NCBI GenBank assembly: GCA_964058805.1 | Contig: CAXKVV010001438.1 | Span: 1-33,993 of the forward strand | Direction of reading: 5' to 3' | Length of the DNA stretch: 33,993 nt | Origin: Schoenoplectus triqueter | Lineage: Eukaryota > Streptophyta > Magnoliopsida > Poales > Cyperaceae | Part shown: piece after piece, positions 10,977 to 22,545 of the stretch | Position numbering within the stretch: position 1 is the first letter of the stretch | Layout: every line of letters starts with the position of its first letter | Notes under the pieces: generated by a model | Told to the model about the DNA's origin: nothing | What the model saw: the letters and a program-made list of their open reading frames with translations, nothing else | Database searches by the model: none | Translations under genes and position numbers: made by a program

Positions 10977-13900
10977 ATGGATCCCTACACGGTATGATAT
11001 TCCGATTTTCTTACCTTTTTTTTTCCTTTGATCAATTGATCTAGGGTTTAGCTCTGGATCAGGGTAGTTAGATCTCTTAATCACAAAAAAAAACTACGAC
11101 CTTGTTGATTATTTTGGATTTAGTGATTGATTTGTGCTTTATTCGTTTGCTTCATGTTTGATGGGGGTCAGTATCGTCCATCTAGTGCCCACAGCTCCGC
11201 TTTCTGGACCACCAATTCTGGTGCGCCTGTTTGGAACAACAATTCGTCCCTTACCGTTGGATCTCGAGGTAAAATAGGAAATTACTTAATTCTCAGCTAT
11301 TACATTTTTCTTTAGTATTGTTGAGCCATTTTTTTTTAAAGAATAGTGTTTTCTCTAAGTAATATATATATATATATATATATAGAGTAATGCTATGGTG
11401 CTTCGCGAAGTAAAAAAAAATTTGTGCTTCGCGTCCGTATCTTGAATTTAAAAGTTCAAACGGCCGATCCAAACCGTTGAGCATCATCTTCATATTGAAA
11501 TATCCTTGTTTATCAAATTTTATATTTTTTTGAATTTTTTTGATATTTTTTAGATGGGTACAAAGTTGCTTGTTTTGGATGGTGCAGAAATCTTTAGATT
11601 AACAAACTTTGTACCCATCTAAAAAATATCAAAAAAATTCAAAAAAATATAAAATTTGATCTCCAAGGATATTTCAATATGAAGATGATGTTCAACGGTT
11701 TGGATCGGCCGTTTGAACTTTTAAATTCGAGATACGGACGCGAAGCACAAAAGATTTTTTGCTTCGCGAAGCACCATAGCATTACTCTATATATATATAT
11801 ATAATTCATTTAATTTTCTTTCTAGCCTACCCCAATTTATTTGGGATTAAAGGCTTTGTTGTTGTTGTTCTTTCTCCAGAGGGCCACCAAGTCCCATAAA
11901 CAAAGGTGTAGATATTTTACTATGGAAAACATAAAAAGTCGTGAACAATCAGATAAGTCGTGAACATAAATAGTTCTCAAATTGAGCTCAGTTAAATGGC
12001 GAAAATTATTTCCAATGAATATCTAACCTTGAGGTTGTTGCCCTTTGGAAAAGTCATGAACAATCAGATAAGTCTTGAATGTTATAATCATGAGTTCAAA
12101 AATATTTTGAGGTATTTTTTTCATCTGCAATCTGTTATATGATAAAAATTATGAGACTTGCACAATGTTTTTATTTGATTTCTAGTAATTACCGTATGGA
12201 ACAACACATTGATTCTTATTAGCTTAGCTATAACATCTAAGAAAAACACAATAAATTATAATAATGCAAATAGATGAATTTATCATTAAGCAATGTGAAT
12301 AATGAAACATTTTTGCCTATTCAGGACCAATACTGCTTGAAGACTACCACTTGTTGGAGAAGTTGGCACAGTTTGACAGAGAGCGCATACCAGAGAGAGT
12401 GGTACATGCAAGAGGGGCAAGCGCAAAGGGCTTCTTTGAAGTCACTCATGATATCTCCCACCTGACCTGTGCCGACTTCTTGCGTGCCCCTGGCGTACAG
12501 ACCCCTCTCATCGTGCGGTTTTCCACCGTCATCCATGAGAGGGGCAGTCCTGAGACCCTGCGGGACCCCCGTGGCTTTGCAGTCAAGTTTTATACAAGAG
12601 AGGTATCATGGTTTGTGCTTGCGTGGTTGTTTGTTTGTGGGGGTGGTAAAATATCTGGTTATGACCATGCTTAAATAGTCCTTGATCCAATTGGTTTAAC
12701 AGAGTCATTTGTGGGTCAATTCCTATTTTGAATTATTGTCAGAATTAGTTCTTTTTATAGTCCCTCGTAGGGAAACAAAAATTTTGATCCTCACTTTTTG
12801 GAAGAAAATAATATTAACCCAGAAAAGTGTAGAAGCTATCCCAAATAACAAATGTATGTAGTGTTCTCCTAAATAGAAATGAGACAAAACACCCTCATCC
12901 AATGGCAATACTTCTGACCATAAATCCTCTTTTTGAGATACTGCAAGGATATTTTTTTTTCATTTGTTCATCCATTTTCTTTTTTCAGGGAAACTTTGAT
13001 CTTGTTGGAAACAACTTCCCAGTATTTTTTGTGCGTGATGGGATGAAGTTTCCTGATATGGTGCATGCGCTCAAACCAAACCCAAAATCCCACATTCAGG
13101 AAAACTGGCGCATTGTCGACTTCTTCTCGCATCACCTTGAAAGCCTCCACATGTTCACCTTCCTCTTTGATGACGTTGGTATCCCATTAAACTACAGGTA
13201 TATATACACTTAACTCTTTTTGAAGATGGGTTGAGTCCAATGGGTCACGTTTGGGTTCCCTTGGTGTTGGTCAAATTTTGGTGTATTATTAGTCTTTGTT
13301 AAATAAAAAGGTGATGTACATGCAAGAGGGGCAAGCACATGGTCTTGCTGAATACACCACAAAACACCTCCAACTTCAGAATATTATGATGTTGTTCTTC
13401 CTGAATACACCACAAAACTCCTCTTCTTCTGAGAAACAGTACAATTATCCAACATAAAAAAAAAGATACACCAAAATTATGACATACCGATTTACATGGC
13501 AGGCACATGGATGGATTTGGCGTGAACACCTACACCCTGATAAACAAAGAAGGGAAAACTCACTATGTGAAGTTCCACTGGAAACCTACTTGTGGCGTAA
13601 AATCCTTGCTTGAAGATGAGGCGATCAAAGTTGGGGGTTCCAACCATAGCCATGCCACCAAGGACCTCTATGACTCAATAGCTTCTGGCAACTTCCCTGA
13701 ATGGAAGCTTTACATCCAGACCATAGATCCAGAGCATGAAGATAAGTTTGACTTTGACCCACTTGATGTTACTAAGATCTGGCCCGAGGATGTGGTACCG
13801 CTCCAGCCAGTAGGTCGCATGGTCTTGAATAAAAATATTGATAATTTTTTTGCTGAGAATGAGACGCTTGCATTCTGTCCTGCTATTCTCGTGCCTGGAA

Positions 13901-15363
13901 TTTATTACTCTGATGATAAGCTGCTCCAAACAAGGGTTTTTTCATATGCTGATACCCAGAGGCACCGACTGGGACCAAACTATTTGATGCTGCCTGTGAA
14001 TGCTCCCAAATGTGCACACCATAATAATCATCATGAGGGTGCCATGAACTTCATGCACCGGGATGAGGAGGTACTCTTGTTATTTTATTTTCAGAAGCCT
14101 AAATTATTTGCTTATGAAATTTTAAAATCTGGTGCCTGATGGAGGAGAAGTCTCCTATTAAAATAGAGGTCTATAGGGTTAGGAGGTGGTATTACCAGTG
14201 CCGCTCACCATCAATTTTTGCAAAAAGATACCAAACTACCATCCCTCTCTATATCCAAATATACACTTATGGGAGAAGGATTGAGTTGTTTTGCTTATTT
14301 TTCAAAAAAATTGGGTTATTTTGTCTATCTTTGCAATGGGGCTTCAAATAAATCCAAAAAATTATTAAAATAGAAAAACATTTATAGATTGATTATATTT
14401 CGACTTTCATGCAATTTAAGTATTGTTTATAGTCTGTCAAAGACCCATCAAATTGCAACCATTGCAAATGGCATAATATGTTGATACTTGATAGTCTCTG
14501 ATGAACTATCAAACAAAGTCTAAATTGCATGAAATTTGAAAACTATCAATCATAAGTTGAAGAATGTATTTAGGAACTTGTTTCTATTTTTAAGATTTTT
14601 TTCCCAAATTTATTTGGAATTTGATCGGCAAAATTATCAAAACAACCATTGTTAAGTGATCCCTCTCCATACTAAATTGCTTCAGATGTTTGGTTTTCTT
14701 TCTGATACCAGAAGGGAACATTTATGATTTACCACTTGATGTTGTTTCTTTCTTAGGTCAACTATTTCCCATCAAGGTTCGACCCTGCTCGCCATTCAGA
14801 AGCATTTCCAATCCCTCCGCGTGTTTTCACTGCGAAACGTGAGAAAGTAAGTTCATACTTTTTGGATTTTATTGTCTGTATATTATGTATTAATGCTAAT
14901 TGTATTTCAAAACATTTTTGTGCAGTGTATGATAGAGAAGGAGAACAACTTTAAGCAACCAGGCGAGAGGTACAGGTCGTTCGATCCTGCCAGGTTCGTG
15001 TCATTTTATAATTGTAGTTTATCTTTAAATTCCTGAGGAACTACCTTGTCATATTCAAGTACAATTTTAACTTTGTATGCTGTACAAATAAATTAGGCAA
15101 GATCGATTTGTTCAGCGGTGGGTTGAAGCACTGTCAGATCCACGTGTCACACATGAACTCCGAAGTATCTGGATTTCGTACTGGACCAAGGTGATATTCC
15201 CATTTTATGCCTTCATAATATTTTTACTTTTATAAAGAGACCATCATTATTTTTCTTGAATTTGAGATCTAATGTAAACTATTAACTGAGTTTATTGTTG
15301 CAGTGTGATGAATCGTTGGGACAGAAACTGGGGACTCGACTTTCAGTTAAACCAAGCATGTAG
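10977..15363 (+). CDS. CAT: Catalase (H2O2:H2O2 oxidoreductase), nine exons, complete
   Basis: Exons by canonical GT-AG junctions: 10977-10991, 11172-11268, 12325-12602, 12989-13197, 13503-14070, 14757-14846, 14926-14993, 15097-15190, 15304-15363. They join in frame to 492 codons plus TAG, the usual length of plant catalases. It decomposes H2O2 to water and O2 as a haem tetramer in peroxisomes. Visible catalytic residues: H65 in VVHARG, N138 in VGNNFP, haem-ligand Y348 with R344 in [12 protein letters not shown] at 480-482, 11 residues before the end, matches the internal peroxisomal signal described for plant catalases; the chain ends KPSM. Features such as GIPLNYRHM and FDPARQDRF fit the rice CATB / maize CAT1 type (recalled, not searched). 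Oddities: leucine at 180 where HHPESLHM is normally seen; MITEs in introns 2 and 5; an exon-3 fragment in intron 4. All exons look intact, so I expect function. Confidence 0.95.
11385..11787. mobile_element. Foldback MITE A family, copy 2, in catalase intron 2 (about 403 bp)
   Basis: Begins gagtaatgctatggtgcttc and ends with the inverse, gaagcaccatagcattactc, between TA runs. It is nearly the same sequence as the copy at 2553-2944, with few substitutions and a small indel of a tgaattttttt-type block on one arm, which suggests fairly recent activity. The arms pair over about 170 bp, so the intronic RNA could form a long hairpin. It lies 116 bp from the exon 2 donor and does not disturb either splice site. 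Confidence 0.75.
11816..11873 (+). mobile_element. (TTG)n-tailed retroposon 3' end (TS-SINE-like fragment)
   Basis: Reads cctaccccaatttatttggg then attaaaggctttgttgttgttgtt. This resembles the 3' end of (TTG)n-tailed plant SINEs and RTE-type LINEs, from memory. Only the terminal segment is present, in catalase intron 2 just right of MITE A copy 2. A reverse-oriented fragment of the same type is at about 19407-19480. Confidence 0.5.
13316..13336 (+). repeat. Copy of exon 3 active-site coding segment inside catalase intron 4
   Basis: These 21 bases are identical to 12402-12422 in exon 3, which codes for V64-HARGA-S70 including catalytic H65. The identity stops abruptly on both sides, and the intron frame soon meets TGA at 13349. 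It looks like an intragenic partial duplication, or a remnant of a second catalase sequence. Confidence 0.8.
13348..13418 (+). repeat. Short direct repeats in catalase intron 4
   Basis: An 18-nt word, ctgaatacaccacaaaac, occurs at 13348-13365 and again at 13401-13418, directly after the exon-3 fragment. Each copy is followed by similar cctc-containing bases. The intron appears built from small duplicated pieces. Confidence 0.75.
14268..14672. mobile_element. Foldback MITE family 3, intact copy in catalase intron 5 (about 405 bp)
   Basis: The left end tatgggagaaggattgag and the right end gtgatccctctccata are imperfect inverses. Pairing continues inward through gttgttttg / caaaacaac, tagaaaaaca / tgtttctat and catgcaattta / taaattgcatg. 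It has no coding capacity. Fragments of the same family lie at 2270-2552 plus 3462-3542, 16937-17047 and about 24540-24755. The element is 84 bp upstream of the exon 6 acceptor. Exact ends and target duplication are uncertain. Confidence 0.6.
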
Positions 15364-16021
15364 ATTTGCAGTATGAACGAAATAAACATGAAATAAGCTT
15401 GTAAATCTAGGGTCCCAGATCCCTCGAATAATAAAAAAAATTGAAATTAATGAAATATCAAGATCATGTGATAGTTACGTTTTTCATTACTGGATAGAAA
15501 TTCCCTGAGACACCCAACCAGTCGTCTGTGTCATTCTGAAACGCTGTTGCTTCTGCTTGACGTAATTGAGTGTGATGTTTCAATTATCTTGTATTTCAGT
15601 ATTTATATGAAAAATGTGATGTTTCTCGTGAAGCTGCGATGTCTCGTCTGTGCGCTGTATTTATATGGAAAGTGAGATGGATTGATGTTTGAGAACGCTT
15701 AATTAAAAAAATAAATAAAAGATGGTCTTTCTTTAGATGTGTTTTTAAATTTAGAAATTAATCGTGATTCGAATATTGTATAATTTAAATATCATTTTTA
15801 TTATATCACTTTACTAATATTGCACGACATTTGTGACAGGTTAAATTTAATTATTTTTGAATTTTAAACAACACATAAATATATAAACTGAGACATGATC
15901 ATTTTAAATTAAAGATATTATAAACTTTTGCTTTTAATATTTTGTCTAATTTATAATATTAAGTTGTTCTCAAGAGTTATCAGGTAATTTTTAAATATTA
16001 AGTTGTTCCGGTAGCCTTTTA
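15364..16021 (+). other. Catalase 3' UTR and downstream flank
   Basis: AT-rich sequence follows the TAG; aataat-type polyadenylation-like signals occur near 15428-15434. No further coding exon is seen. Confidence 0.5.
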
Positions 16022-16459
16022 ATGTGTTTGGATGATGTAGAATAGTACTGTTTTGGGACTAACAGTACTGTTTTCGGGTTAACAATCATCCAAAAACAAA
16101 GTTAAAATCGAGAATAACAACATAACAGTGCTAATTCGCTAACCCATAGAAAACGTTGGGTTAATGGATTAGCATCCATAAGGGTAGTAAAAATAATAAA
16201 AAATGAATTTTTTTTTATATTAGTATGGAGTAGTATTAGATAATAATAATTATTAAATAAAATATTTAAAAATAATTAATTATTTTATCTATTATCTCCA
16301 TTGTTCTTAAGTTACCATCCAAACAATATTTTACTAACCCAAAATAATAAAAAATAACATTGTTCTTACATTTCTCCAGATATCACTAACCTCACACTAT
16401 TCTTAACTACTAACCCAAACAATACTATTCTTTCACTAATATTTTCCCATCCAAACACA
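16022..16459. mobile_element. MITE with TGTGTTTGGATG termini (about 438 bp)
   Basis: Starts atgtgtttggatgatgtaga and ends tcccatccaaacacac, an inverted pair also seen in many plant Tourist/PIF-Harbinger-like and hAT-like MITEs. Sub-terminal words such as agaatagtactgtt and aacaatactattctt continue the symmetry; the centre is an AT-rich run. No convincing target duplication was found, so the superfamily is left open. Confidence 0.5.
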
Positions 16460-16936
16460 CCCGATAATGGGTCTCCGCTATCGTTTTTAATGCACATGTT
16501 TGATTGTTTTTGAAAAAAAAAAATAGACTCATCAATAATTACATATATAATTTTATCAGGGACTCCGGTAAAATAAATAAAGACCTCGATCTCTCGCCAT
16601 CCAATGGCCCAGTACCTCATGGGTCCCACTTAAACGGTGATAAGAAAGGAATGCGAGGTTGGGGCTTGAAGGTATGATGTCAATTAGTCGTATTCTTCTT
16701 TAAATTATTGTAAAAAAAAATTGATATCATTTATCAGTTGGTACCACAATTAATTAAATGTTTTCATTACAATGAAAAGAATAAGTTACTCATATAATCT
16801 TTAAAGTTAAATCATTTTGTTCTTTTAAATGCCGCTCATTTATATATTTGATCCTTAAAATTTAAAAAGTATACTTTTGATCAAATAATACTAGATGAAG
16901 ATTCGAACTCTATCTATTTATTGTTATATTATAAAT
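16460..16936. other. Intergenic DNA, no feature seen
   Basis: No coding frame or RNA gene is supported; the minus-strand frame at 16366-16629 overlaps the MITE and has no protein-like features. Confidence 0.4.
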
Positions 16937-17047
16937 GGGTGAGAATCACTTGACAATGGGTTATTTTAACAATTTTGACAATAAATTTTCAAATAAATAC
17001 GAAAAAAATCTTAAAAATAGAAATTTTTTTTTATAGATATATTCAAA
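16937..17047 (+). mobile_element. Family-3 MITE fragment, left arm only
   Basis: Reads gtgagaatcacttgacaatg then ggttattttaacaattttga, matching the arms at 2270 and (inverted) at 14672 and 24755. Homology fades after atagatatattcaaa and no opposite arm follows, so it is truncated or solo. Confidence 0.5.
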
Positions 17048-17499
17048 TTCCATTTTGTGTGTGCTGCTGTCATGTGTTACCGTGTACTTGCATCTTCATT
17101 ATTGCTTACTACGGATTTGTATCGGCTGTCATGCTTTTTATGGTAGACAAAATATAACACATTTTCGACCATTTTAAATTTAAAGGTAGGTTTCAGCCGG
17201 GCACCTCTTGGATCATTAAAAAATAAAATTTGTACCATAAAAAATATTTTTTTACTCAGACATTTTATTTTTTTTGTCCCGGACATTCTCTATCGATCGT
17301 TTTTTATTTCATCCCTACTGCGTGTTTGTTGAATACTAGTGTATTAGGGAACTTGAGAATTAAATGATAAAGTGCAGTTACAATTGCAAGCGGGATTCAT
17401 GATATGAATCGTCTGATTCGATATGATTCGAAAGTCCAACGATGCGATGGATCGTGAGCGTCTATCGAAAGATAGGACTGAACGTGTGAATCTTTATGA
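17048..17499. other. Intergenic DNA, no feature seen
   Basis: AT-rich to mixed sequence without coding support. Degenerate gattcga words at about 17410-17430 may belong to the repeat that follows. Confidence 0.35.
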
Positions 17500-17975
17500 C
17501 TCATTTTCTAACTAGATGAATCAAATCGAACTTGAGCAAAATCGAACCGAACTAAATCAATTATGAGCTAAAATTGAATCGTGTTAAAACCGAACCAAGC
17601 AGATTCAAACTCGAACCGAGACCAAGCTCTAGACCATTTCAATTATTATAATTTTTATACTTATTTTCAATCATAAATAATTAGAATTGAATAAATAATA
17701 TTTTATAAATTTTATAATGAAATTTGTAAAAATAATATATTTTCACATTATCATACATAAGTATAACATCAATTAATATATTTTTCTAATTTTTAGATTG
17801 TATTAATTAAATTATCTATATTTTACTGACTTTATAGCTAAAACATATTAAATTATTTACTGATCGAACCGAGCCAAACCATTAAAAAATTAACAAATTT
17901 GAACTCAAACAAAGCTGATACAAAACCGAATTGAACTCAACCGAGGCACGAGCCACAGATTTTTCTTACGGCCCT
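17500..17975. mobile_element. Probable degenerate hAT-like MITE with CGAACCGA words
   Basis: The right terminus, read on the minus strand, is AGGGCCGTAAGAAAAATC followed by GGCTCGTGCCTCGGTT-type sequence, reminiscent of the AGGGC(T/C)GT...GAGCCGAG hAT MITEs of plants. The left part also has gaaccgaac words, with an AT-rich centre. I could not find a matching left terminus or target duplication, so the left boundary is a guess. Confidence 0.35.
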
Positions 17976-18780
17976 AATAGCGATACATATCGCATTGCAG
18001 TTGCATGCTAGATGCTACGTAAACCGTTCGTGATAGCGAGTTTAGATCCGCTAGCAAATTTAAAATAAAAAGAAAAACCAACGACTCACCTTTTCTGCCA
18101 GCGATGGAACTGAGAAGGACATGGGGAGCTGAAAAGAGGGACCTTTTCTGCTCAGCAAATTTTCCGTGAAGAATTTTCTGTGCGAATAACTTCGCAAATA
18201 AATTTAAACGACACGATCTAATTTGAACGGCTATCGAAAAATATAAAAATATTTTTTAATTCATGAGACTATTTATTATTATTAAATCATAAGAGTTGAA
18301 TACTGATCAGACGGTTCAAATGAAAAGAACCGTATTTGCGGAGTTTTTTAGCTCCGCAAGGAATGTAAAATCAAAGGATTTGTGGAGCTGAAAATTTTCC
18401 ACGTGTGATTTTTTATTTTTGTATCATCAGATCAGCTACCAATAATTCTAATTTAATAAAAATAATAATATTTTTTGTGTATTAAATTTTATATTTATAT
18501 TTTCTCACAACCATTCAAATTAATTTGAGCCGTCTAAATTTTAGCATGGAGATCACCATACGGAAAATCTTCACATAGAATATGCGTGCCTGAGAAGCGA
18601 GGGGGTCCTTGCATTCCTTCTGTAATGAGCCTTGTCCACGTAGACAAAAAAAAAAACCTGAGAGTCCACAATCTCGTTGATCAAAAGAAAAACAGCCTGA
18701 GCAAAACAACATTTTGAGAGTATTTGAGAAAACAAAAATAGAGCATTCTGAGAAGAAGAAAAAAAACAACAACGAAAGAC
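17976..18780. other. Intergenic DNA with possible weak inverted repeat
   Basis: Words ggaccttttctgctcag / ttttccgtgaagaatttt (18140-18180) have loose inverse counterparts (ctgagaagcgagggggtcc, acggaaaatcttcaca) at 18560-18610, compatible with a decayed MITE. A second small palindrome (tgcggag...ctccgca) lies near 18337-18358. No gene. Confidence 0.3.
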
Positions 18781-19406
18781 TGGCTTGGCTTGTGATGGCT
18801 TGTAAGTTCCAATATTTTAATTAAAAAAGTAGGATAAGTACACTCAGGGATAAAAATCAGCTATCATAAAAAATTATAACACATCTGCTGCCACACTTTT
18901 GAACGGTTTAGATTTTAAAATGAGAGGTGCTATTATTTATGGACCTCATATTTCATGAGATGAAACAGTAATGACACTTGCTATCATAGAAAAAATATGG
19001 TAGCGGATCTGAATTTCACGAGTCATGAGTGCACATTTAAATTATTCACTTATATTATTAACTATTGGATTTTATTTTATTTAATGACTCTGTCAGCTTT
19101 TACAATATTAACTTTTTTGGATTTTCACACTACAGTGATAATAAAGATAACATACTTATTTTTGTGGACCCACTAAAAGAAAAATAACGCAAAAAAGTAA
19201 TATGATTTGTTATAAAATAAGTATATTAACTATTACGTGTATATGTCATTATTTATTCTGTATTTAGAAATTCTAAATAATTTTCAGTGACTTTTTATAT
19301 AGAAAAATCATATATCATATATATTTCACTCATACAAATTTAATTAAAAATATTAAACTAAAAAATGTTAAATAAAAGTGTATTAAATCATCATTATTTT
19401 CACAAA
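18781..19406. other. Intergenic DNA, no feature seen
   Basis: AT-rich; no frame, RNA gene or clear repeat is supported. Confidence 0.4.
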
Positions 19407-19480
19407 TATACAACAACAACAACAAAGCCTTTAATCCCAAATAAATTAGAATAGATTAGAAATGAAACCTAATCGTCGGA
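19407..19480 (-). mobile_element. (TTG)n-tailed retroposon 3' end, reverse copy
   Basis: Reads caacaacaacaacaaagcct then ttaatcccaaataaattaga, the reverse complement of the fragment at 11816-11873. It is more diverged further in (ggggtagg is lost). Confidence 0.45.
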
Positions 19481-19505
19481 AAGCATAAGATCAAAGATCT
19501 TAAAT

Positions 19506-19740
19506 ATCAATGATAATAATGAGGATGATGAAAATAATATAATAAAATAAATAAATAAAAATGATAACGATAATGGTGATGATAATATGATAATAATAAT
19601 GATGATAATATGCTAATAATAATAATACAATAAACCTCTATTATAAACTCTATTTTTAAATCCTAAATTTTAAACTCTAAAATCCTAAAAAATCTAAGAA
19701 TCTGAAGTCTATAACTCTACTACTAGACTTTAACTTCTAA
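19506..19740. repeat. Low-complexity GAT/AAT tract followed by degenerate AAACTCTA/AAATCCTA words
   Basis: Bases 19506-19630 are dominated by gataat, gatgat and aataaa words. Bases 19631-19740 carry repeated taaactcta / aaatcctaa words that loosely resemble decayed CCCTAAA telomere-type repeats; no perfect unit array is present. Confidence 0.45.
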
Positions 19741-21914
19741 ATCATGATTCGGATACATGAATCATCATCTTCCAAACACTCATATCCAAAACAAGTTATT
19801 TGGATATATTTCATTCCTTCAAATCTCTTTTTATTGCTTCCTCTCATGTCAGTCTCGGTCGATCTCTTTCTCTTCTTGTGTTTTCAGGACGACTTAGAAT
19901 ACCACTGCGTACTGGTGCTTCAGGAGGCCTTCATTGGATATGACCAAACGATCGCAAACGGTGTTGGACTAGCTTCTCTTAAATTGATGCTATCCCAAAT
20001 TTATCCTGAATATCAACATTTTTTTTAAATTATCCATAAAGTTTTATAGTTTTTTATTTGAGACTAATATATTCAATATCATAAAATATATGCATCAATT
20101 TATTAGTTAAATCATAAAATCTATATAGTTTGTTAGTTCTTTTTTCATTTTAATATTAATTGCCTCTTTCTAAGATTCATAACAATTCCATCAAAATTGT
20201 TTGCAACTTTCTTATTTGATAATTTATGAATGAGTTAAATCTATTTGAGCTTTTGATAATTTAGTAATGACAATGTAAATCCGTTTTCTCATGTAATATT
20301 TTTTTTTTTAAAAAAGAACATACTGGAATAGCACAATATTTATGTTTCTTTACACAAGATTTAGATAATATTTTGTAATGTTAAAAATATTAATAAGCTC
20401 ACAAATCAATATACTTTAATTAGACCTGGTGCAGGGATTCTAGTTCTCCAAACATAGTGCACAAGGGAGTTCTCAAAGATCTGACATATGTTATTAGCAG
20501 ATTGTCCGTGTTTTACATCAAAAATTTTAAGTATCATTCTACTTCAATATAAAATATAATAATAAAATAAAATAAAAAGAAAATATAATTAATTAATTAT
20601 TTCTATGCAGTAATCATAATTTTTCTAAAAATATATAATTAAATTTTAAATTTGATAATTTTTTTAGCAGAATAATATGTTTTCAGAAAGAGATATTATC
20701 AATTGTATATTTTTTAATGCAGTTGATATATTATGAATTTAATATGCACTTCAATATTTTCATTACAATGTCATAAAAAAAACCTTAATATATATAATGA
20801 TTCATGTTCTCTCTAAAAGTTAGTCAATTAATTTTAATCAATCTTGACTGTTACAGGATCGAAAACTTGCACGCTCTATTTGTTTTATATTTAGAAAGAT
20901 CAATAAGATTAATAGAACTAATAGGAAAATTCCATGTTTTTTTATCAACTTTTACGTGAACTTCCATATTGTCATTTATTTTATATTTAACGGGATTAGT
21001 ATGATCAATTACACGATTAACAGAATAGATATGAACGTTACATATTTATTTATTAACTTTTATGTAAATTTACAATCTCGCATTAAGCTTACTGATAATT
21101 AAAAAAAAAACTGTTTCGTCATTATTGTCTAGAGTTATTTTATTTTTATATGTTTGCGTTTTATTCTATTCGGATCGTTTTAAGCACGTCTTTGGTGAAA
21201 GAATGACGATAAATGAAATGTCGTTTCTCTGCATTTTGGGCAGTGTACGTAGTCGTTCATGTTCAGCCTCAATTTTAGTATACTATATTACTATATAATT
21301 TTCATAAAAATATATGAAATATATGTAATTTTATATGAATATATCATTTATTTTTGAAGTAATGTAACAGTTTAATTTTAATTAATGATATCATAAAGAA
21401 AATGTGATGCATTCACCTTTTAAATGCACACTCATTGTCTAATTATAATGTGTTGTTGCAAACAGTCAAACAGAGGTGTTCATCCAAATTGGTACAGCTT
21501 GAGATGTGCGTCTAGTGAATTTTGTAGAAATCGTAGTAGCAAGTACTAATGAACTTTTATCTTTTGTTTGGCAAAGAAAGTAATTTTAAAGTAAGGCAGT
21601 GAAGGATGCATATAGAAACAAGCCCGGACATGGTCATGGATTTATTTTTCAAAAACAATCTTTAAAGTATTAAAATTTTATTGTATACTGATAAAAATGC
21701 AGTTTAAATATTATTCGTATCTGGACTTAATTGAATATTCGAATGTTTATTTGCTTGTGTGTCCGAGCTTACTTTGTACCTGGACCCCCCCCCCATCCAC
21801 TGAAGTAAAGTAATAGTTAATTTACTTTTTTGTTTTTTAATTCATTCGTGTTTGATGATGAAGCAGAGTAAGATTAAAAAAATAATAGCTGCTGGAAAAA
21901 AATGCCCATAACAG
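19741..21914. other. AT-rich intergenic DNA, no gene seen
   Basis: The frame at 19744-20028 has no recognisable domain. A run of 13 C residues begins near 21785. I see no other structure I can support. Confidence 0.4.
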
Positions 21915-22541
21915 CAGGGCTGTCAATATTACATTTTTACTCATTTATCTGATATGTATTATATTCGATAAGATAGGTATGGATAATGATTTTTTTCGTT
22001 AACTTATTTGACATGAGTAAGGATAATAACTTTTTTGTTAAATAAATGAATAAATATCATTTCGTATTTGTTTACCCTATAAGGTAAATTATTAAAAAAC
22101 ATAAATTATTCTAAATAATTATATCGTATAATATTTTTTTCTATATTCATTGTCCTAAGTTTTATGTCTTAATTATTAAGAATTATAATTATTATCTTAT
22201 TCAAATTTAATCATCTTATAAATTATAATATTTGAATAATATTTTATATAATACTTATTAAATTGATTGAATGAGATAATATAAGATTTTATTTTAGACA
22301 AGTATTATTTTAATTTTTAATATATTTATTTTCTCATTAAAAAGTTTGACAAGAGATGTTTGTATTTTTTAATTTATTTATTTATTTTAAAATGACTCAA
22401 GTTAGAATTATTGTATAGTTATTTTTTGATTTTATACTAACAAAATAAAGATATATTTGTTTAAAAGAAATGAGTTTGTATATTTTTTTATATAAATAAT
22501 GATAAACTAAGTAATATATTAGTATTATTCGTTCACACCTG
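21915..22541. mobile_element. Possible hAT-like element (about 627 bp)
   Basis: Left end CAGGGCTGTCAATA and right end TATTCGTTCACACCTG are an imperfect inverted pair of the CAGGGCTG type. Flanks ataacag and ataagtg match only partly. The interior is extremely AT-rich with no transposase frame. The call rests mainly on the termini. Confidence 0.4.
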
Positions 22542-22545
22542 ATAA

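Noticed and set aside
19744..20028. Plus-strand frame of 94 codons
   Set aside because: The composition looks like random AT-rich sequence; no domain, no neighbouring exons and no promoter features were found.
21786..21798. Poly-C run as a possible functional motif
   Set aside because: It is a simple homopolymer, possibly length-variable or error-prone; nothing around it suggests function.
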